64,000 nt of DNA from Ilex aquifolium. Taxonomy: Eukaryota > Streptophyta > Magnoliopsida > Aquifoliales > Aquifoliaceae. Location of the stretch: positions 16,449,744 to 16,513,743 of the forward strand of contig OX637393.1 in the NCBI GenBank assembly GCA_951799425.1, read 5' to 3'. This document shows positions 21,701 through 35,300 of this stretch, piece by piece (the first letter of the stretch is position 1; each line of letters opens with the position of its first letter). The position numbers were made by a program, and so were the translations under genes. A model generated the notes under the pieces. That model ran no database searches. It was not told the origin of the DNA and saw only the letters and a program-made list of their open reading frames with translations.

Positions 21701-23680
21701 ATTTTTGCACTTTGGCTTGATGAATCAATCTGATCTGATCTTCACCACTACTTTCGTCGAAGATGGAAAAAGAACTTCAAGTGAACCCTTAATCGGTACA
21801 AGTAAAGGCTGAGCTTGGCCACCAATGGGTCAGAACTCGTGTCTTGGGCTAGTGGGTTGTACCTGACACAGGAGAGGCAATTCCAGTGTGGTTGCATTAT
21901 TTTATTTACTAATAAAAGTTTGTTTCCTGTCAAAAAAGTGATTGTCAATAATGCTGCCCAGGTCAGAAAGGTCAAAACCACCAAGGCTTTCGTTTATTAT
22001 AGTCTTTCTGAAGTATCTATAGCTACATATCAAGCCAAAGAAGGGCCTGTAGAAGGCTTAGTCAGTTAGGCTCATCCTCAACCAAGCACCCACGATTAAA
22101 TAGTCTTTCTAAACCTCCCCTAACAGCATATCTATCTACCTCTCGTCCCTTTCCCCCAGTTTTCCCCCTTTCTCCACATCTAAAGGAAAAAAGATAATCA
22201 ATTAGATCCCTTTTTTTTCACTTATTAATTTTATCTCTTACCATAGTACATATCTTTTGCCTTTAATAGATTTCAGCACACACAATGCATGTACAATGAA
22301 TTCCAATTTTTATTTATACCCTCTTATGCCTCTCTTCTTGGTTGGAAACTGAGAGTGGGTTGCTTTGATCTATAGATTTGAAGATTCAAAACAGTCTGCA
22401 GGACTTTGAATATTATGTTCTGGAAGGCCAAAATGGAGCCGATCATTTACCTGGTAGTCTCTATCCAAAGGTAAAATCATTTTGGAATCATCTCAATTTC
22501 TGAGATTAAACAATTTCGGTCAAGGACAATCACTTAAGGTCAAATTAATGTCAGATACCCTTCCTTAAAAACCTACTAATGAAATTTGGAACTCTTTAAA
22601 TCTAGCAGCCTCTAATAAGACTCGAACTAAATTGACAATTTTTAAATGGCCAATGCAGTATGCCCGTTGAAAGATTATAGAATTTTCTTTTTAACCCTTC
22701 CAAGATCAAGAGTCTCATATTACCGCCTAAATTCATTGACATCCCAGTTAGTCAACATGGCAGATTTATTGTCACTTGACATCCCACACGCCATGCACAT
22801 GATCTGTGGCAATTAATTTTTGATGGGGCAAAATGAAACTACTAAATAATTTCAAGGGGAAAGTGTAATCGTGACATCTTTAAATGCAGAACACCAAACG
22901 TAGTCAGTTGTTTAGGCACATTACTAGCATTTTGAGAAATTCAAGTTTGAAGGGGTAGAATGAAATTTTCAAGATCTTTCTGGAAGTAAAATGTCATTAG
23001 CTCCAATTTAGATTCACCAGATCTAATTGTCCAAGTAATGACTTGGTGCAATGGTTAAAGTATCAGGCCCTTCTTTGTAATGGCCCCTTCTAGAGGATTC
23101 GGATCCAAAAGGCTATAATCGAAGGAAGAATCAAGGTTATAACCCACAAAGGGAACAATAAGATTTTGAATTATATGACTAAGGATCAAGGTTGGAGAAC
23201 AAAATTGATGTATTTGAAGGTTGGTTGTAGTCACCCTTGCCATCATCAAAATGATAAGAAAACCCTAATTGAAGATTTCTAGGGAGAAAGAATTCACCCC
23301 TCATAATTTTGTCTAAATTGGTCAAAAATAGGGGGGGAAGGCAAAAATAAAAAAGGGAGTTGTAGCCCCACATCTTGTCCCGGGCTACCCTAACCCAAAC
23401 TCTTGGTCGGACAACAGCTCTCACCCCTCTGCAACACCCGTAGCCCTCCCAACCCCAACACTACCTCTCTCCTTCCCCTCCATGCCCTGCAGTTTCTGTG
23501 GATTTTGACTACTGTGGCCACCATGTGAGCTCTACACCATTTTATTGGCTCCAGAAGAGGTCTTTACACAGCCATAGATGCCACTGAAAATAGTGGATTT
23601 GGAGGAATATAAGTGAGACTTCGCAAATAGAAGGGACGACGCACAGAGCCATGGTTAAGGAGACACAACCAGAGGCCGCA
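21700..23680. other. Intergenic, no gene seen
   Basis: Single-copy-looking AT-rich sequence. The open frame at 21815-22069 shows no family motif. Between 23041 and 23560 there are short open frames but no recognisable domain. Confidence 0.4.
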
Positions 23681-23800
23681 CCTATGAAGCATGGTCATGG
23701 ATACGGGATACGGATACATACAATATGGATACAGCGATATAGCGAAATCTAAAAAAATAGGATACAGGTACGGCGAGGATACGGCTATAATAAATAAAGA
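23680..23800. repeat. GGATACGG-rich transposon end fragment
   Basis: After TATGAAGCATGG come repeated GGATACGG/ATACAG units (23695-23785). Similar GATAC or GACAC motifs beside TGAAGCAC/GTGCTTCATAG occur at 35085-35110, 35235-35275, 36090-36130 and 39150-39185. They look like ends of one non-autonomous family. Borders here are not resolved. Confidence 0.45.
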
Positions 23801-24789
23801 AAATCCCATTTTTATTATTCTTATAACCATCAACAATTATAAAATCAATATTAATTCCATAGTATTCAGCAAAAAAACCCAATTACAATTCATAGCAAGT
23901 CAACAAAGTAATAGTTCTATATAGCAACAAAGCCAATCAGGAACAAAACAACAGCAAACAACTACAGCAAAACAGTGGCAGCAACATGGCTATTTGGGTT
24001 TAAACACAGCAACAAAAGGAACAAAGCAAGTCATTTCGCTAAAAGAGGCCAAAGCAAACAGAACATCGATAGAGCAGTAGTAGTAACTTAGATGGTGGTC
24101 ACACTGAAGTCAAGTGAAGTGAACCCAAACAATATTCACAGCTTGCAATCGCATCCAGTAGAGATCTATGATGACGAACCACGAGTTAGATGGGTATTTG
24201 AACCCTAATCGCGAGATTTCGGGTATAGTGAACCGAAATTCGTTGATATGAACAGTACTAAAAGGTATAGTAAAGGGGAGAGAGAGAAGAGGTATTGGTC
24301 AGATTTTATCCATGCTTTCCATTTTGTTTTAGTTACACCAACAAAAAAGGAAGAAATAAATTGCACTATACCAAGTAGATAAATAAGAAAATTATCTTGT
24401 TTATTAGCTCCAATAAGATGCCCTAAATTTCCAGGTAAGTTATAAGTAAGATATCAAAAAAATAGAGGTTTTAGCAATGCGAATGAGGCAACAGTCATAC
24501 CTAAATTCATAAAGCTACGATGCAAGTGAGACATGAATACCAACCTCCTAGTTCAGAAAGCCAGTCTCACGAATGGATCATTCGGCTTCTTTATTGCTGT
24601 TATCCACTTTTGTATCAGGTTCGCCAGCTCAATAGGAATACCCACCTGCTAAATAGTCCGTCGTCGCTAGGGACTCTAGCAAAGGAAATATTTCTTTTTG
24701 CTCTTAAATGCTCCCCAAATTCTCGTACTGTTTTACTAAAATTGAGAACCTTTTAATCAGCAATCACCAAAAAAAACAATAAGAAAGAT

Positions 24790-25965
24790 GGGTAAATTGT
24801 ACCAATAACCCCCGAAGTTTATCACTTATTGAACTTTCGTCCTTAAAGTTCTAATTTCGTCAATTTTGTCCCCAAAGTTCAAACGGTGAGTCAATTTGGT
24901 CCTTGGCACTAACTGCAGTCACAAAAATAGACGGAAAACACCATGTACCAGTCACGTGCATATTTATAAGGGTATTTCTGGTATTTTACAAACAAAACAG
25001 AGGGCAAAATGGAAAAATAAAAAATTGGTTGCCTCCCTCCCTCTCTCTCCTCCTCAAAAATCAAAAGGCTGGTCCCAATCCTACTGTATATCCCCACCCT
25101 CTGCAACTTTCTAGGCCAACTGATGATTGCCACCACCCCTATTACCTCTCCACCACACACCAAAACTCCACCATTGCTACCTCCACCATAAAAAACAAAT
25201 AGAAATCTCGATGACCCACACAATTTCTGAGAACGAAACAGAGATTAGAGAGAGAGAATCAGAAATACACTGGTCGTTGATGTCGATTAGGTTCTAGGGG
25301 AACTCTGAAGATGCAGCCGATTTGCTCAAAATTCGTGGTGTATCGGAGATTTTTTGTTACATCGATGCCAACTGGTCGTTGATGTCAATTAGGCTCTAGG
25401 GTTTCGATTCTTCGTCTTGAATCAGTCACAGCGCACACAGGAGAGGGAGAAAGAGGTGGGTCGGAGTTAGGGTTTCGATTCTTCATCTTTTGGATCAATC
25501 ACAACACACACGTGAGAGAGAGAGATGGGGGATGGAGTTAGGGTTTCAATACTTCATCTTAGATCAGTCACAGCACACGTAGAAGAGAGAGAGAGAAGGA
25601 GAGAGAAAGAGAGAGAGAGAGAATATGTTCGGTCTGAGAAAAGTGAGCACAACAAGATAGATAGAAAAGAAAAAAAAAAAGGAGGAGGAAGAAGATGTAT
25701 GTTTGCGTGTAGGTCTAATATTATCCAAATAGAGAATAATGTTGATTGGACGCATATATTATTGTAAAATACTAGAAAATATCCTTGAAAATATGCATGT
25801 GACTGGCACATGGTGTTTTCCGTCTATTTTTGTGACGGCAGTTAGTGCCAATGACCAAATTGACTCACTGTTTGAACTTTGGGGACGAAATTGACGAAAT
25901 TAGAACTTTAGGGACGAAAGTTCAATAAGTGGTAAACTTCAGAGACCATTGGTACAATTTATCCT
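24790..25965. mobile_element. Mutator-like element with about 170-bp terminal inverted repeats and 9-bp target duplication
   Basis: Identical 9-bp duplications AAGAAAGAT stand at 24781-24789 and 25966-25974. The left repeat (24790-24965: GGGTAAATTGTACCAATAAC, then ACTTTCGTCC, AATTTTGTCCCCAAAGTTCA, ACACCATG) is mirrored at 25795-25965. Long inverted ends plus a 9-bp duplication are diagnostic of the Mutator superfamily. No transposase is encoded, so it is non-autonomous. The interior has three diverged direct repeats of GGTTTCGATTCTTCATCTT..ATCAATCACA (25385-25580) and a GA tract. No captured gene was recognised. Confidence 0.9.
25575..25700 (+). repeat. GA-rich microsatellite inside the Mutator-like element
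   Basis: GAGAGAGAGA tracts with AGGAGAGAG interruptions, then A-rich and GGAGGAAGAAG runs. They explain the overlapping long open frames on both strands here. Confidence 0.85.
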
Positions 25966-26024
25966 AAGAAAGATAGGAACTTTTTAAAAAACAAAATAAT
26001 TTCACCACTATAAAGTCTTGGATC

Positions 26025-26935
26025 ATGAACCTCGAAGGCCCCGATATACCTCATTCACAGCTTTCTCCGCTTTCCGAGTCTGACCACTCTTCTCTTGAGC
26101 ATCACCTTCAAGAAGACGTGATCTCCAACCTCAAATTCCAGAGATCGCCGTCGTTTGTTGGCGTAGATCTTATGCCCGTTCTGAGCCGTGAAAAGACGCT
26201 TCCATATCAAGTCCACCATCTCCGAGATGTCTCTAACCAAGTCCGGACCTGTAGAGGGTATTTCTCCAACCTCCGTTCAACAAATCGGAGAACGACAAGG
26301 TCTCCCATAAAGTGCCTCATAGGGTGTTATCTGTATGCTCGTCTGATAACTATTGTTGTAGGCGAACTCCACTTAGGGCAAATGCTCTTCCCAGCTACCC
26401 CTGAGATCTATGACACATGCCCGTAGTATGTCCTCTACAGTCTGGATGGTCATCTCTGACTGACCGTCCATCTGGGGATGAAAAGCAGTGCTCATCATCA
26501 ACTATGTCCTCATAACCCACTTGAAACTCTCCAAAAAATGGGTCATAAACCTGGGATCCCGATTTGATACTATAGATACGGGCATCCCATGCAACCGGAC
26601 TATCTCCCGTATGTACAATCAACAGAATTCCTCCAATGTGAAGATTATCTGTACTGCCAAAAAGTGTGTCGACTTCGTAAGTCGGTCCACTATCACCCAC
26701 ATTGCATCATGTCCCCGCGATGTTCGTGGTAAGAGGGTCACAAAATCCATTATGATGTGTTCTCACTTCTACTCAGTCACCTCCAAGGGCTGGAGCAGCC
26801 CTGCTGGTCTCTAGTGCTCAGTCTTGACCTGCTGACACATGAGACATTGACAAACGAAATCTCCAACATGTCTCTTCATCCCACTCCAGTAGTACCGGCG
26901 ACGAAGATCATGGTACATCTTCGTGCCTAATTGGT
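26025..26935 (-). pseudogene. Ty3/gypsy chromovirus integrase remnant
   Basis: Reading right to left, the minus strand gives the integrase zinc-binding region (RYYWSGMKRHVGDFVCQCLMC, about 26900-26845) and the core (WEHIIMDFVTLLPRT; DAMWVIVDRLTKSTHFLAV). Then come the [22 protein letters not shown] segment (near 26450) and the C-terminal RRRSLEFEVGDHVFLKV (near 26130). The acidic residues of the core are recognisable, but stops and indels break the frame. RT and LTRs are absent, so this is an isolated fragment. Confidence 0.88.
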
Positions 26936-27054
26936 AGGGTCTGACTCAGTTGGATTTGGGCTCATCAGAATTTGTTATATTTAATTCATACTATAAATTT
27001 GTCTTTAAATATTTGTCCTTTTTAATTAAAGTTTTTGTTGGTATAATTGTGGAT

Positions 27055-27240
27055 GCTTTGACACGATTTTATTATTGTTAAATGTTATGTGTTAAATGTG
27101 TATTATTATTTTAAGTGCTTCTTTACTCAAAGTTTGCAGCTTTGACAAAAATTTATTTATTGATAAATGTTATGTATTAAATGTGCTATTGTTATCTTCG
27201 GTACTTCTTTACTCAAACATTTGTATGATTTTATAGATGA
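27055..27240 (+). repeat. Diverged tandem duplication of about 110 bp
   Basis: GCTTTGACA..TTTATT.TTG.TAAATGTTATGT.TTAAATGTG.TATT, then GTACTTCTTTACTCAAA, occurs twice (from about 27054 and 27152). Confidence 0.6.
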
Positions 27241-27269
27241 GAAAATATTTAAATGTTAAAAAAAAAATT

Positions 27270-28025
27270 TCCCAGGTTGTAGACATTCAAAGCCAAGCTA
27301 ATCACAAAAAAAATAAAAAAAATCAAAGTCAAGCTAATCACCAATAAAAAAAATAACAAGTGATACCAATTGTACCAAAAAACCAAAAAAATTCAAAGTA
27401 AAGTGAATTACTAATAAAAAATAACAAACCAATAAAAAAAAATAAGTGAAACCAATTGCACAAAAAAAAAAAAAAAAAATTATTCAAAACCAACTATAAT
27501 TTTTTTTCCAAATTATACACATTCAAACTTAAGCTAATCACCAATAAAAAAAAATAACAAAGCCAAATATTTGAATTATTTTATAGAATGAGAAAATATT
27601 TGAATGCAAAATTTTTTTCCAGGTTTTAGCCATTCAAAGCCAAGCTAATCACCAATAAAAAAAATGAAATCAATTGTCCCAAAAAAATAAAAAAATTCAA
27701 AACCAAGGTAATCACCAATAAATAAATAAATAAAAGTGAAACCAATTGAACTAAAAAAATAAAACTATTCAAAGTCAAGCTAATTACCAATAAAAAAAAA
27801 AAACAAGTGATACCAATTGCACCTAAAAAACAAAAAAATTCAAAACTAAGCTAATCACCGAAAATAAATAAAAACAAGTGAAAACAATTGTACTAAAAAA
27901 ATAAAAATATTCAAAGTCAAGCTAATCACTAATAAAAAAATAACAAGTGATATACCAATTGCACCTAAAAAAAAAAAAAAAATCAAGGCCAAGCTAATCA
28001 CTAATAAAAAAATAACAAATGATTG
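27270..28025 (+). repeat. AT-rich minisatellite, irregular 60-80 bp units
   Basis: About ten units share ATTCAAAGCCAAGCTAATCA, then CCAATAAAAAAAATAACAAG, then TGAAACCAATTGCACC and an A-run. Unit length varies with the A-runs and with partial units. No coding potential. Confidence 0.85.
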
Positions 28026-28029
28026 AATT

Positions 28030-28900
28030 TATAATTATGTTGTGTTATTGGGTTGAATGGTCACAATGGTGAAAAATTCATACATCTTATAAATGAGCAA
28101 AATTTTATTTATTGTTTAAAAATTATAAATTTTATTAGGTTTCGTTAGTATTTGTTTTTTTTTCCGAGGTATTTGTATGTGTAGTGTTGTTCTGGGAAAT
28201 TTTTTGTACATTTTTGTGATAGTTCTATTAATATAGAGAATATGATTGACATTATATTTCGGGTCATTTTAAAAGAATTGGTATGAATTTTTGGGGGTCA
28301 TCTTTTTGAAGTTGGACAATTACTTGCCATTTTTTGTGTGTTGTATAGTGCCTTCAGGCACGGACAATAACTTGTAGATAAATATAAAAAAAAAGAGAAT
28401 TTTAATGTTAGTTAAACTTCTGAAATTCAAGAGTTGTTAGTTTTCAAATTTGTTTTAATTAAACATATCTACTGGAGATATTTTGGACAATATAGATTAA
28501 AATTGACTTAATATTAATTTTTTTTGATGGTTTTATCACTAAATAAGTTCACAAAGAGAACCGACTTCCAAAATTTCCAATATAATACGACAAATATGGA
28601 CTTTAACTAGCGTGGTTTACACGCAGGATTCTCAGTAGTAATAAGTTGAATATCACAATTCATCTCAAACGCTAATTTAGAGTGCACAAAATTGATGACG
28701 CAAACAGGTTTATTAACGATACTTCACCCATTGTTAATTTGTTAGCCGGTTCGTCAATACTGAGCAAAGAGAAGACTACGCCAAAATCGGTTCAAACTCA
28801 AATTCGGGTCTAAAATGCTATCCAATCCGAATTTTGCTCAAACGTAAACAGATCTCGGTTAAGTAATATTCGGGGCCACATAAACGAACTTGGACCCAAG
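28030..28900. other. AT-rich intergenic sequence upstream of the SUF4-like gene
   Basis: No open frame or repeat of note. It may include distal promoter elements of the SUF4-like gene. Confidence 0.4.
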
Positions 28901-29075
28901 TCAGCCCATTTTAAGGCCCAACTAGTGCTGCAAAAGCCCAAATGGGCACATAAGTATACTTATAGATAGACAAAATTTAATTCACCATTCTCTTCACAAA
29001 AAAGAACTCTATTGCTTCCTTGATAGAGAGGAGAGACAGAGAGAGCGAGCAAGAAGTATAAGAAACCCTAACCCT
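28901..29075 (+). promoter_or_regulatory. SUF4: Core promoter and 5' leader of the SUF4-like gene
   Basis: Clustered TGGGCY site II-type motifs on one or other strand (AGCCCA 28903, GGCCCA 28915, AGCCCA 28936, TGGGCA 28943) precede a TATA-like TACTTATAGATA near 28958. A telo-box, AAACCCTAA, lies in the leader at 29063-29071. This site II plus telo-box pairing is known from plant housekeeping and cell-cycle-linked promoters. Motifs are seen directly; activity is inferred. Confidence 0.6.
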
Positions 29076-29182
29076 CCCTCTTATGTGAAAACCTAATTCG
29101 GTAGAGAGATAGAATAAGTGAGTGGTTGATTGTTGTGTGCGTGGGTGTGTGTGTGTGTGTGAGAGAGAGAGAGTATATAGCG

Positions 29183-29376
29183 ATGGGGAAGAAGAAGAAG
29201 AGGGCATCGTCGAAGATGTGGTGCTATTACTGCGACAGAGAGTTCGAGGATGAGAAGATATTGGTGCAGCATCAGAAGGCCAAGCACTTCAAGTGCCATG
29301 TCTGCCACAAGAAGCTCTCCACAGCCGGTGGCATGGTCATTCACGTCCTCCAGGTTCACAAAGAGACCGTCAACAA
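29183..29376 (+). CDS. SUF4: SUF4-like exon 1 (both zinc fingers)
   Basis: 194 nt. ATG at 29183; residues 1-64 and two bases of codon 65. It ends ..GTCAACAA before donor GTCTGT, a weak donor. Translating past the donor adds unrelated residues before a stop. The family's KVPNAK continuation in exon 2 fixes the junction. Confidence 0.93.
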
Positions 29377-32300
29377 GTCTGTATTTTTCCGTCTCTCTCC
29401 CCCTCTATATACATACAAACAACATACTGAAATTTGCATCTCCAGTTTGCTAGGTTTCTGATATTTCTATTTGTTTTCGCGAGAGAGAATAATTTTGAAT
29501 CGTATTTTCGTGGAAAATGTGGTTTTTACCTGATATTGTGAAATGGGTCCTCAGAAAAGGTGGGGGAAGAACACATGAAATTTGGGAGCAATTCGCTTCG
29601 GTTGACTTGGGGAAAATCATCCGGGTAGTTCGCCGCATCTAGTGTTTGTGTTTTTTTCCTCCTTGGAAAGTATTTCTGCCGGGATATATCTGTCAGAGTG
29701 TTAAGCCAACATGTGTGAGGTTGTTGGTTGGGTCTGCACCCATTCCATCCTCTCAACAACCTTGAGTAACGAGGGCCAAACTGGATTGATGTATCCCCAG
29801 CAAGTTTCTGAGTTCTTCATGGCAAACTTGTTAGAAACTCAGACATGAGTTTTTGAGCTTGGTCTGATCTTAGTGCCCAATTTAGAGGCCCAATTATTCT
29901 TCTTTCAGGCTTTTAGATATGAAAATCTTGTTTTGAGCTTGATCTTCGTTTCCAAATTTGGCTCATTTCTTGTTGCCACACATTGGCTGTAGATGTAAGG
30001 TCGAGGTGGTGCTAAAATTTGGCCTATTTAGCTTCCAACTCCGACCATGGTGATCGGAGGGCTTGGTGGAGCAGGGGTTTGCAACCCACACGCCTTGATG
30101 AGAGAGTGAGGTTGGAGGAAACCGAGAAAATGGAAGCCAACTTCTTGTTAGCTACGGATTAGGTGCGGATGGAGTTAGAACAAGCAGTTGGCTTTGAAAT
30201 GTGTGTAGAAGATGAAGATGCCGGATTACCTTGTGGAGATCATGTCAACTAGGTTTGGCTTTAGAGAAGTAGGTGATCCGACACTTTAGTTGTAGTCAGC
30301 TTCTTCTTTTTGTTTTTTTTTTTGGTTTTTTTTTTTTTTGGGGGGGGGGGGCGGGGCCCCTATCTGCCATGAAGTGGTTTGGGTGCCAAATCTTGAACGA
30401 CCACATCTGACATGTGGCCACCGCATTCGAATTTATGGGATAGTAATTTGACACATACAATATCAAGTAAAAAAATTGTAAATGAACGGCCAGAACTGTA
30501 GCTTCAATTTGACCCTTCCGCACTTGGCATACCAGATAATCCTTGATGCACTCTTCAGTGGCACACCTAATCCACGCTTTTGTGTGTAGTAGTAATCAGT
30601 AATCACTCAAATTGGTTCAACCCAATGGCATGATTGGACATGGTAAGAAACATACTAGGGATGACATTCTGGAATTTTTCTATTTTTGCTACTTTATGGG
30701 TTAGTTGGTTGGAAAGGAAGGCTAGAGTTTTTGAAGATACATTTGAGATTGTGGAAGGATTAGGGGATCGGTTTTTTTTGTTAGCTTCTCTCTGGACTTC
30801 GTGCACTAAAGATTTTGAAAAAATCCATCTCTTTTGTATTCTGGTTGGATGGGGACTGATTCCTTAAAGAACTACCCTCACAAATGAGTGTAATGACAAA
30901 TATACCCTATTATTGACATGAAACACTTGTAAAATAACACTTGCAACAATCGCATGACGGAAGGCTTACTGAAAGTTTCCTTGTCTCTTGACTCTAATAG
31001 AAACAAATGGTAAGCTCTCTGTAGGATTGTGATTGTTCTCTTTCTTCTGTAAAAAGGTTTGAAATCCTATCCATTGAAGTGGGGAAGCACACCATGTCGC
31101 TGTCGGAATCTTGCTATCTATACTAAACCGATGTTGGAAGGCAGTTGTGTTTTGTTGATCAAGCGGGAGAGGGAACCATTCCTTCCTGCTCGTCTTGAGT
31201 CGAAACCCACTAAGTGGAGGTCGGGGCTGATTGAATTCAATTCTAGTGAGATTAGTCCTCTGTTTTAACCGACGTGTTGCCCTACTTAATTTTTTATTAT
31301 GCATTGTCTACTTATCAATAAAATATAGCATTTTTTATTTAGAAAAACTGCTCAATCGGGTCTCTATACCTATTCTCCAGGGTAGCCAGAGATATATCAT
31401 TGTTTTGTTGAGTACATGTGATGAGCTCTTCTTTTATGAGATTTACTTTTGTGGCCCATAATTGGTTTCTTTGGTAACTTCGCAAGTTATTGCACTATCC
31501 AAATTTTGATGAATGAAACCAATTTTTTACAGATAGGAAAAAAGAATGCTTGGCCTCTCCCCTCCCAATCTGTCTCTAAACTCAATTGTACTTTTCTAAC
31601 ATAGATTTCAGCTTCTATGAGGGAGGTCATGCCTAAGGAATTTTCAATCGAACTCCCCTGCTACATTACAGTACCTGCTTTTGGTTATTTAGCGGAATTG
31701 AAGATCAGTGATTACTGGAAACTAAGTTTGGTTATGTTTTTGATCTTCTCTGAGTTATAATAATACTTTTGGTTAGATATTCTTAAACTGCATTTTGTTT
31801 TGGGATTTCTTCCAGACTGGTATACTTCTGAAAGCATATAGTTCTACCTACACCAAGATTATGACATTGCCTTCTCGCTACTCCCAAATTATTTAAAAGC
31901 TTCAGTAATCTAATTAGTTACTGAATAGAGTGTTACGAGATCAGAAATTAGAAAATACTGAGAAAATACAAAGTGGTATAGCAGCATGCTGGGTTGGTCA
32001 GTCATTTTTTCACGTTGTCTGATAGGTTATACAATCTATGTTTTAGATTTCTTTTTACAGTTGATCTTTGTATGAAAAATACTTATTAGCTTCACTCGCC
32101 TGTTTCTTCAAGCTGTTATGCTGTTTGTGCTTCTATACTATTAGGCCACTGGGCTAAATGAAATTTTTGCTACAGGGTGCCAAATGCAAAACCTGGTAGA
32201 GAATCAACTGACATTGAAATATATGGAATGCAAGGGATCCCCCCTGACATCCTGGCAGCTCACTATGGAGAGGAAGGTAAGTTTATTATGTCTGTGTCAA

Positions 32301-35300
32301 CTTTTCATTTTGTGTTAGATTATGTTGTATGCATGCTTATGTACTTTTGCATGTTGTTCATAATGGTAAGCTGAAATGATTTTACATTTTAGGGTAGATT
32401 TTACTTGGACTCATTCATTTTCTCAAAACATCATCTTGATTGGGACAAGTAATGCAATATCCGAACTTAATTTTTGTTGGAAAATAATTGATCTAGTATT
32501 CAAACCTCTCCACTTATTAGTATTTTCTCCCTTTCTCATGCACACAGACTCAGTTGCATAGAAATATAAACACACCCGCAACCCCCTCCCCCTTCTTCAG
32601 AAACTGTTCTCCCCACCCACAAGCCCCACTTCCACAACCATTATGATCCTTCTCAAATCCAATACTAAGTCAATCAGCTCAAACACAAACTCACCATTGA
32701 GTCAACCATCTCAAATCCACACCACCTCAATGCCACTCGACCCATTACCTATACCACCAGACACATAGTCAAACCACTACTCTCTCTCTCTCTCTCTCTC
32801 CACATCCACATGAAAACACAAACCCCCCATTTACAACACAATTCAAACCATTTGTGCCACACACAACTCGATGATCACCAACCCCATCATCAAATCTCCC
32901 GGTCACCGAAGCAACCTGGATATCAATTCAACTCCCCAAAATTCAGACATTTTACCAGCAATTTTAGTTTCTGTTTTCAACATGCTTGGAGTATCATAGC
33001 AATCTTATATTGTCTAATCTTCGGCTTGTTGGTGAGACTATCCGGTTGTGTAATGTTGAAGTTGCGATAGTCAAAAATTGAAAAGCAGTAGTGTGTTACC
33101 TGTCAGATTGGTAGCGAGAATGTAGTATGAGTTTATCGTGAGATATTTTGACATTGGAATGGAGTATTGATCTATAGAAGAGCTGGCTGCCTTTATGGTC
33201 CGCGATGGGTTGTCTTCCTATATTTTATTTCGGTCTAAATCCTATGTGCGTAAGATAAACTTGAATATGTGGGAGCTGTTTAGTGAGTGTTATGGGAAAA
33301 GGTGGGCTATGTAGATGGTGGTTGATATGTCTCTCTCTCATTGTAATTTTGAGAAATTTGGCCAATATGTAAGTGTGTACCAATTTTAACCAAGAGTAAA
33401 TAAGTCATTTCACATTTAACATTTTCTCTCTTTAGTGGGGGCCGTACTCTTTTGGCAACACGCAGGCGGTTTGAGTGATATTTACCATTTTTTTTGTTAT
33501 TTATTTATAGTGAGGTGTGTTCGTATTCAATACTTTATAAATATGGGATTTGACAAACAATGTATTTAGAATGCTATGAGATGCTCGGTTTCTTGATTTT
33601 CTGAACAAATATTAAAAGGACATAGGAAATACTAATACCAGCTAAGTGACTCAAACTAACTCAAAATAAAGACTCTACATTGTTCTAGATGAGTCTTTGT
33701 GTTGTTGGCAAGCCAAATTCATTTTTCTTCACATCTTTGAATTTATTTTTCCTTGAGCATATATGGATTGTATCATTCTACACTGATTGGAGAAAACTCG
33801 GCCTCGAGTTTTTAAAAAGTTGTACTATGAAAGTGTAATAGCTTTGAAATTGCATCTGTATTTCTCTCTAAAAAGTCTTTAAGATGATGTCTCATTTTCT
33901 TCTTGAATTGAGGTAACAAACAAGAATTTTGGAGATCGATCTTCTTGATTTGGTCATTGAACTTCACTAAAATGATACAATCAATTGGTGGAGCAAAGTG
34001 AAGAGTATCCTTGAAGTGGCATTGAACATGAAGCCTAGTAATTTGCCTTTCAATTGTAGCCTTCCCCAATCTTGTGTTATGTGTTGCTTATACCTCTTTA
34101 TTCATGGTGATACCTTCATAGTAATCTACCTTGATATTCTCACGAGCACTTTAGGATAGGGTACCATTGTTGCGTCTTTATGCTCATTTAGATTATTGGA
34201 AGATAGAAACAAATCAAGCCTTTGAGTCACTGATGTTGAGGATTGAAAGTCATCATCCGACAACTCTTTTGGCACAATTTTGGAGTTCTTAGATAATAAC
34301 TTAGCTATCTTTATAGGCAACTACTAGTTGTTGATTTTCTATCTTGTTAGGCTCCACAACAATGGGCTTTTGATAAAAAAGGGCTGCCCATACAAGATTA
34401 AGTTAAAGATTATTAAATGGGCAGAGGGGAAGATTTTTAAACCCGAAACCCGTGGAGAATCACAAACATGAACACATGCACACATATATAATATTTCTAA
34501 AAAAAATAGGACACGAACACGTTTAGGACACGCTATAGATAATTGTGTTTTGTATATAAAATTATATAATTTATTATAAATATAGTGATAATGATATATT
34601 ATTCATACAAAATTCAGTACTTTATGATAAGTAAATGTTATGTTTAGTCATATAGTGTGAATTTTTAGACTAAGATAACCGTTAATAATCATCAATTTTT
34701 TCGTAGACGTGTACCAAAAATATGCAATTTAAAGGATTGAACTCATTTTCTCTATTCCTCTTTTCTAAATCTTTTATGTATCTTTTTTCTTTCGTTATTA
34801 TATTTTGAGTAGAACTTTAACATTTGTAGTCTTGATAATTATATTTTCTCTCATATTATAAGATATCTATTAGTCGATTTTTTAAGTTTTGTTAATCATG
34901 TGTCAACACATGTTTATTATTTAATAGTAGACACGGTTTAAAGAAGTGATAGATAAATCACCAAAAAAGTGGCGGCCACGTGTTCGAAAATAAAATTTTA
35001 TCATTTGATTATGGACACAGAGAGAAGAGTGTTGGACACTTGTCCGAGAGTGTTTGAGTGTCGGTGTCTGACACAGATGCATCATTTTCTTGCGAATGTC
35101 TGTGCTTCATAGTCTAAAACTCATCAATTAGTTCGAGAAGACCATACACTGAGCGTCTTGGCTCTGTTCAGGCAAAATCGATGAGAGGAGGAGATGAAGA
35201 ATTTAAGGAGGGATAGATCTTCCAATGACGAGGAGCTAGGATTTGGATATGGATACAAATACGACCTGGATACGTTTATAAATATGTATGTTTTATATTT

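Noticed and set aside
21815-22069. 84-codon plus-strand frame near the VMA21 upstream region
   Set aside because: No family motif, no splice partners, and an overlapping antisense frame of similar length.
25525-25811. Open frames over the GA-rich tract
   Set aside because: Microsatellite translation inside a Mutator-like element.
27270-28025. Regularly spaced repeats that could suggest a CRISPR-like array
   Set aside because: Units are AT-rich, vary in length and have no unique spacers; eukaryotic minisatellite in an intergenic region.
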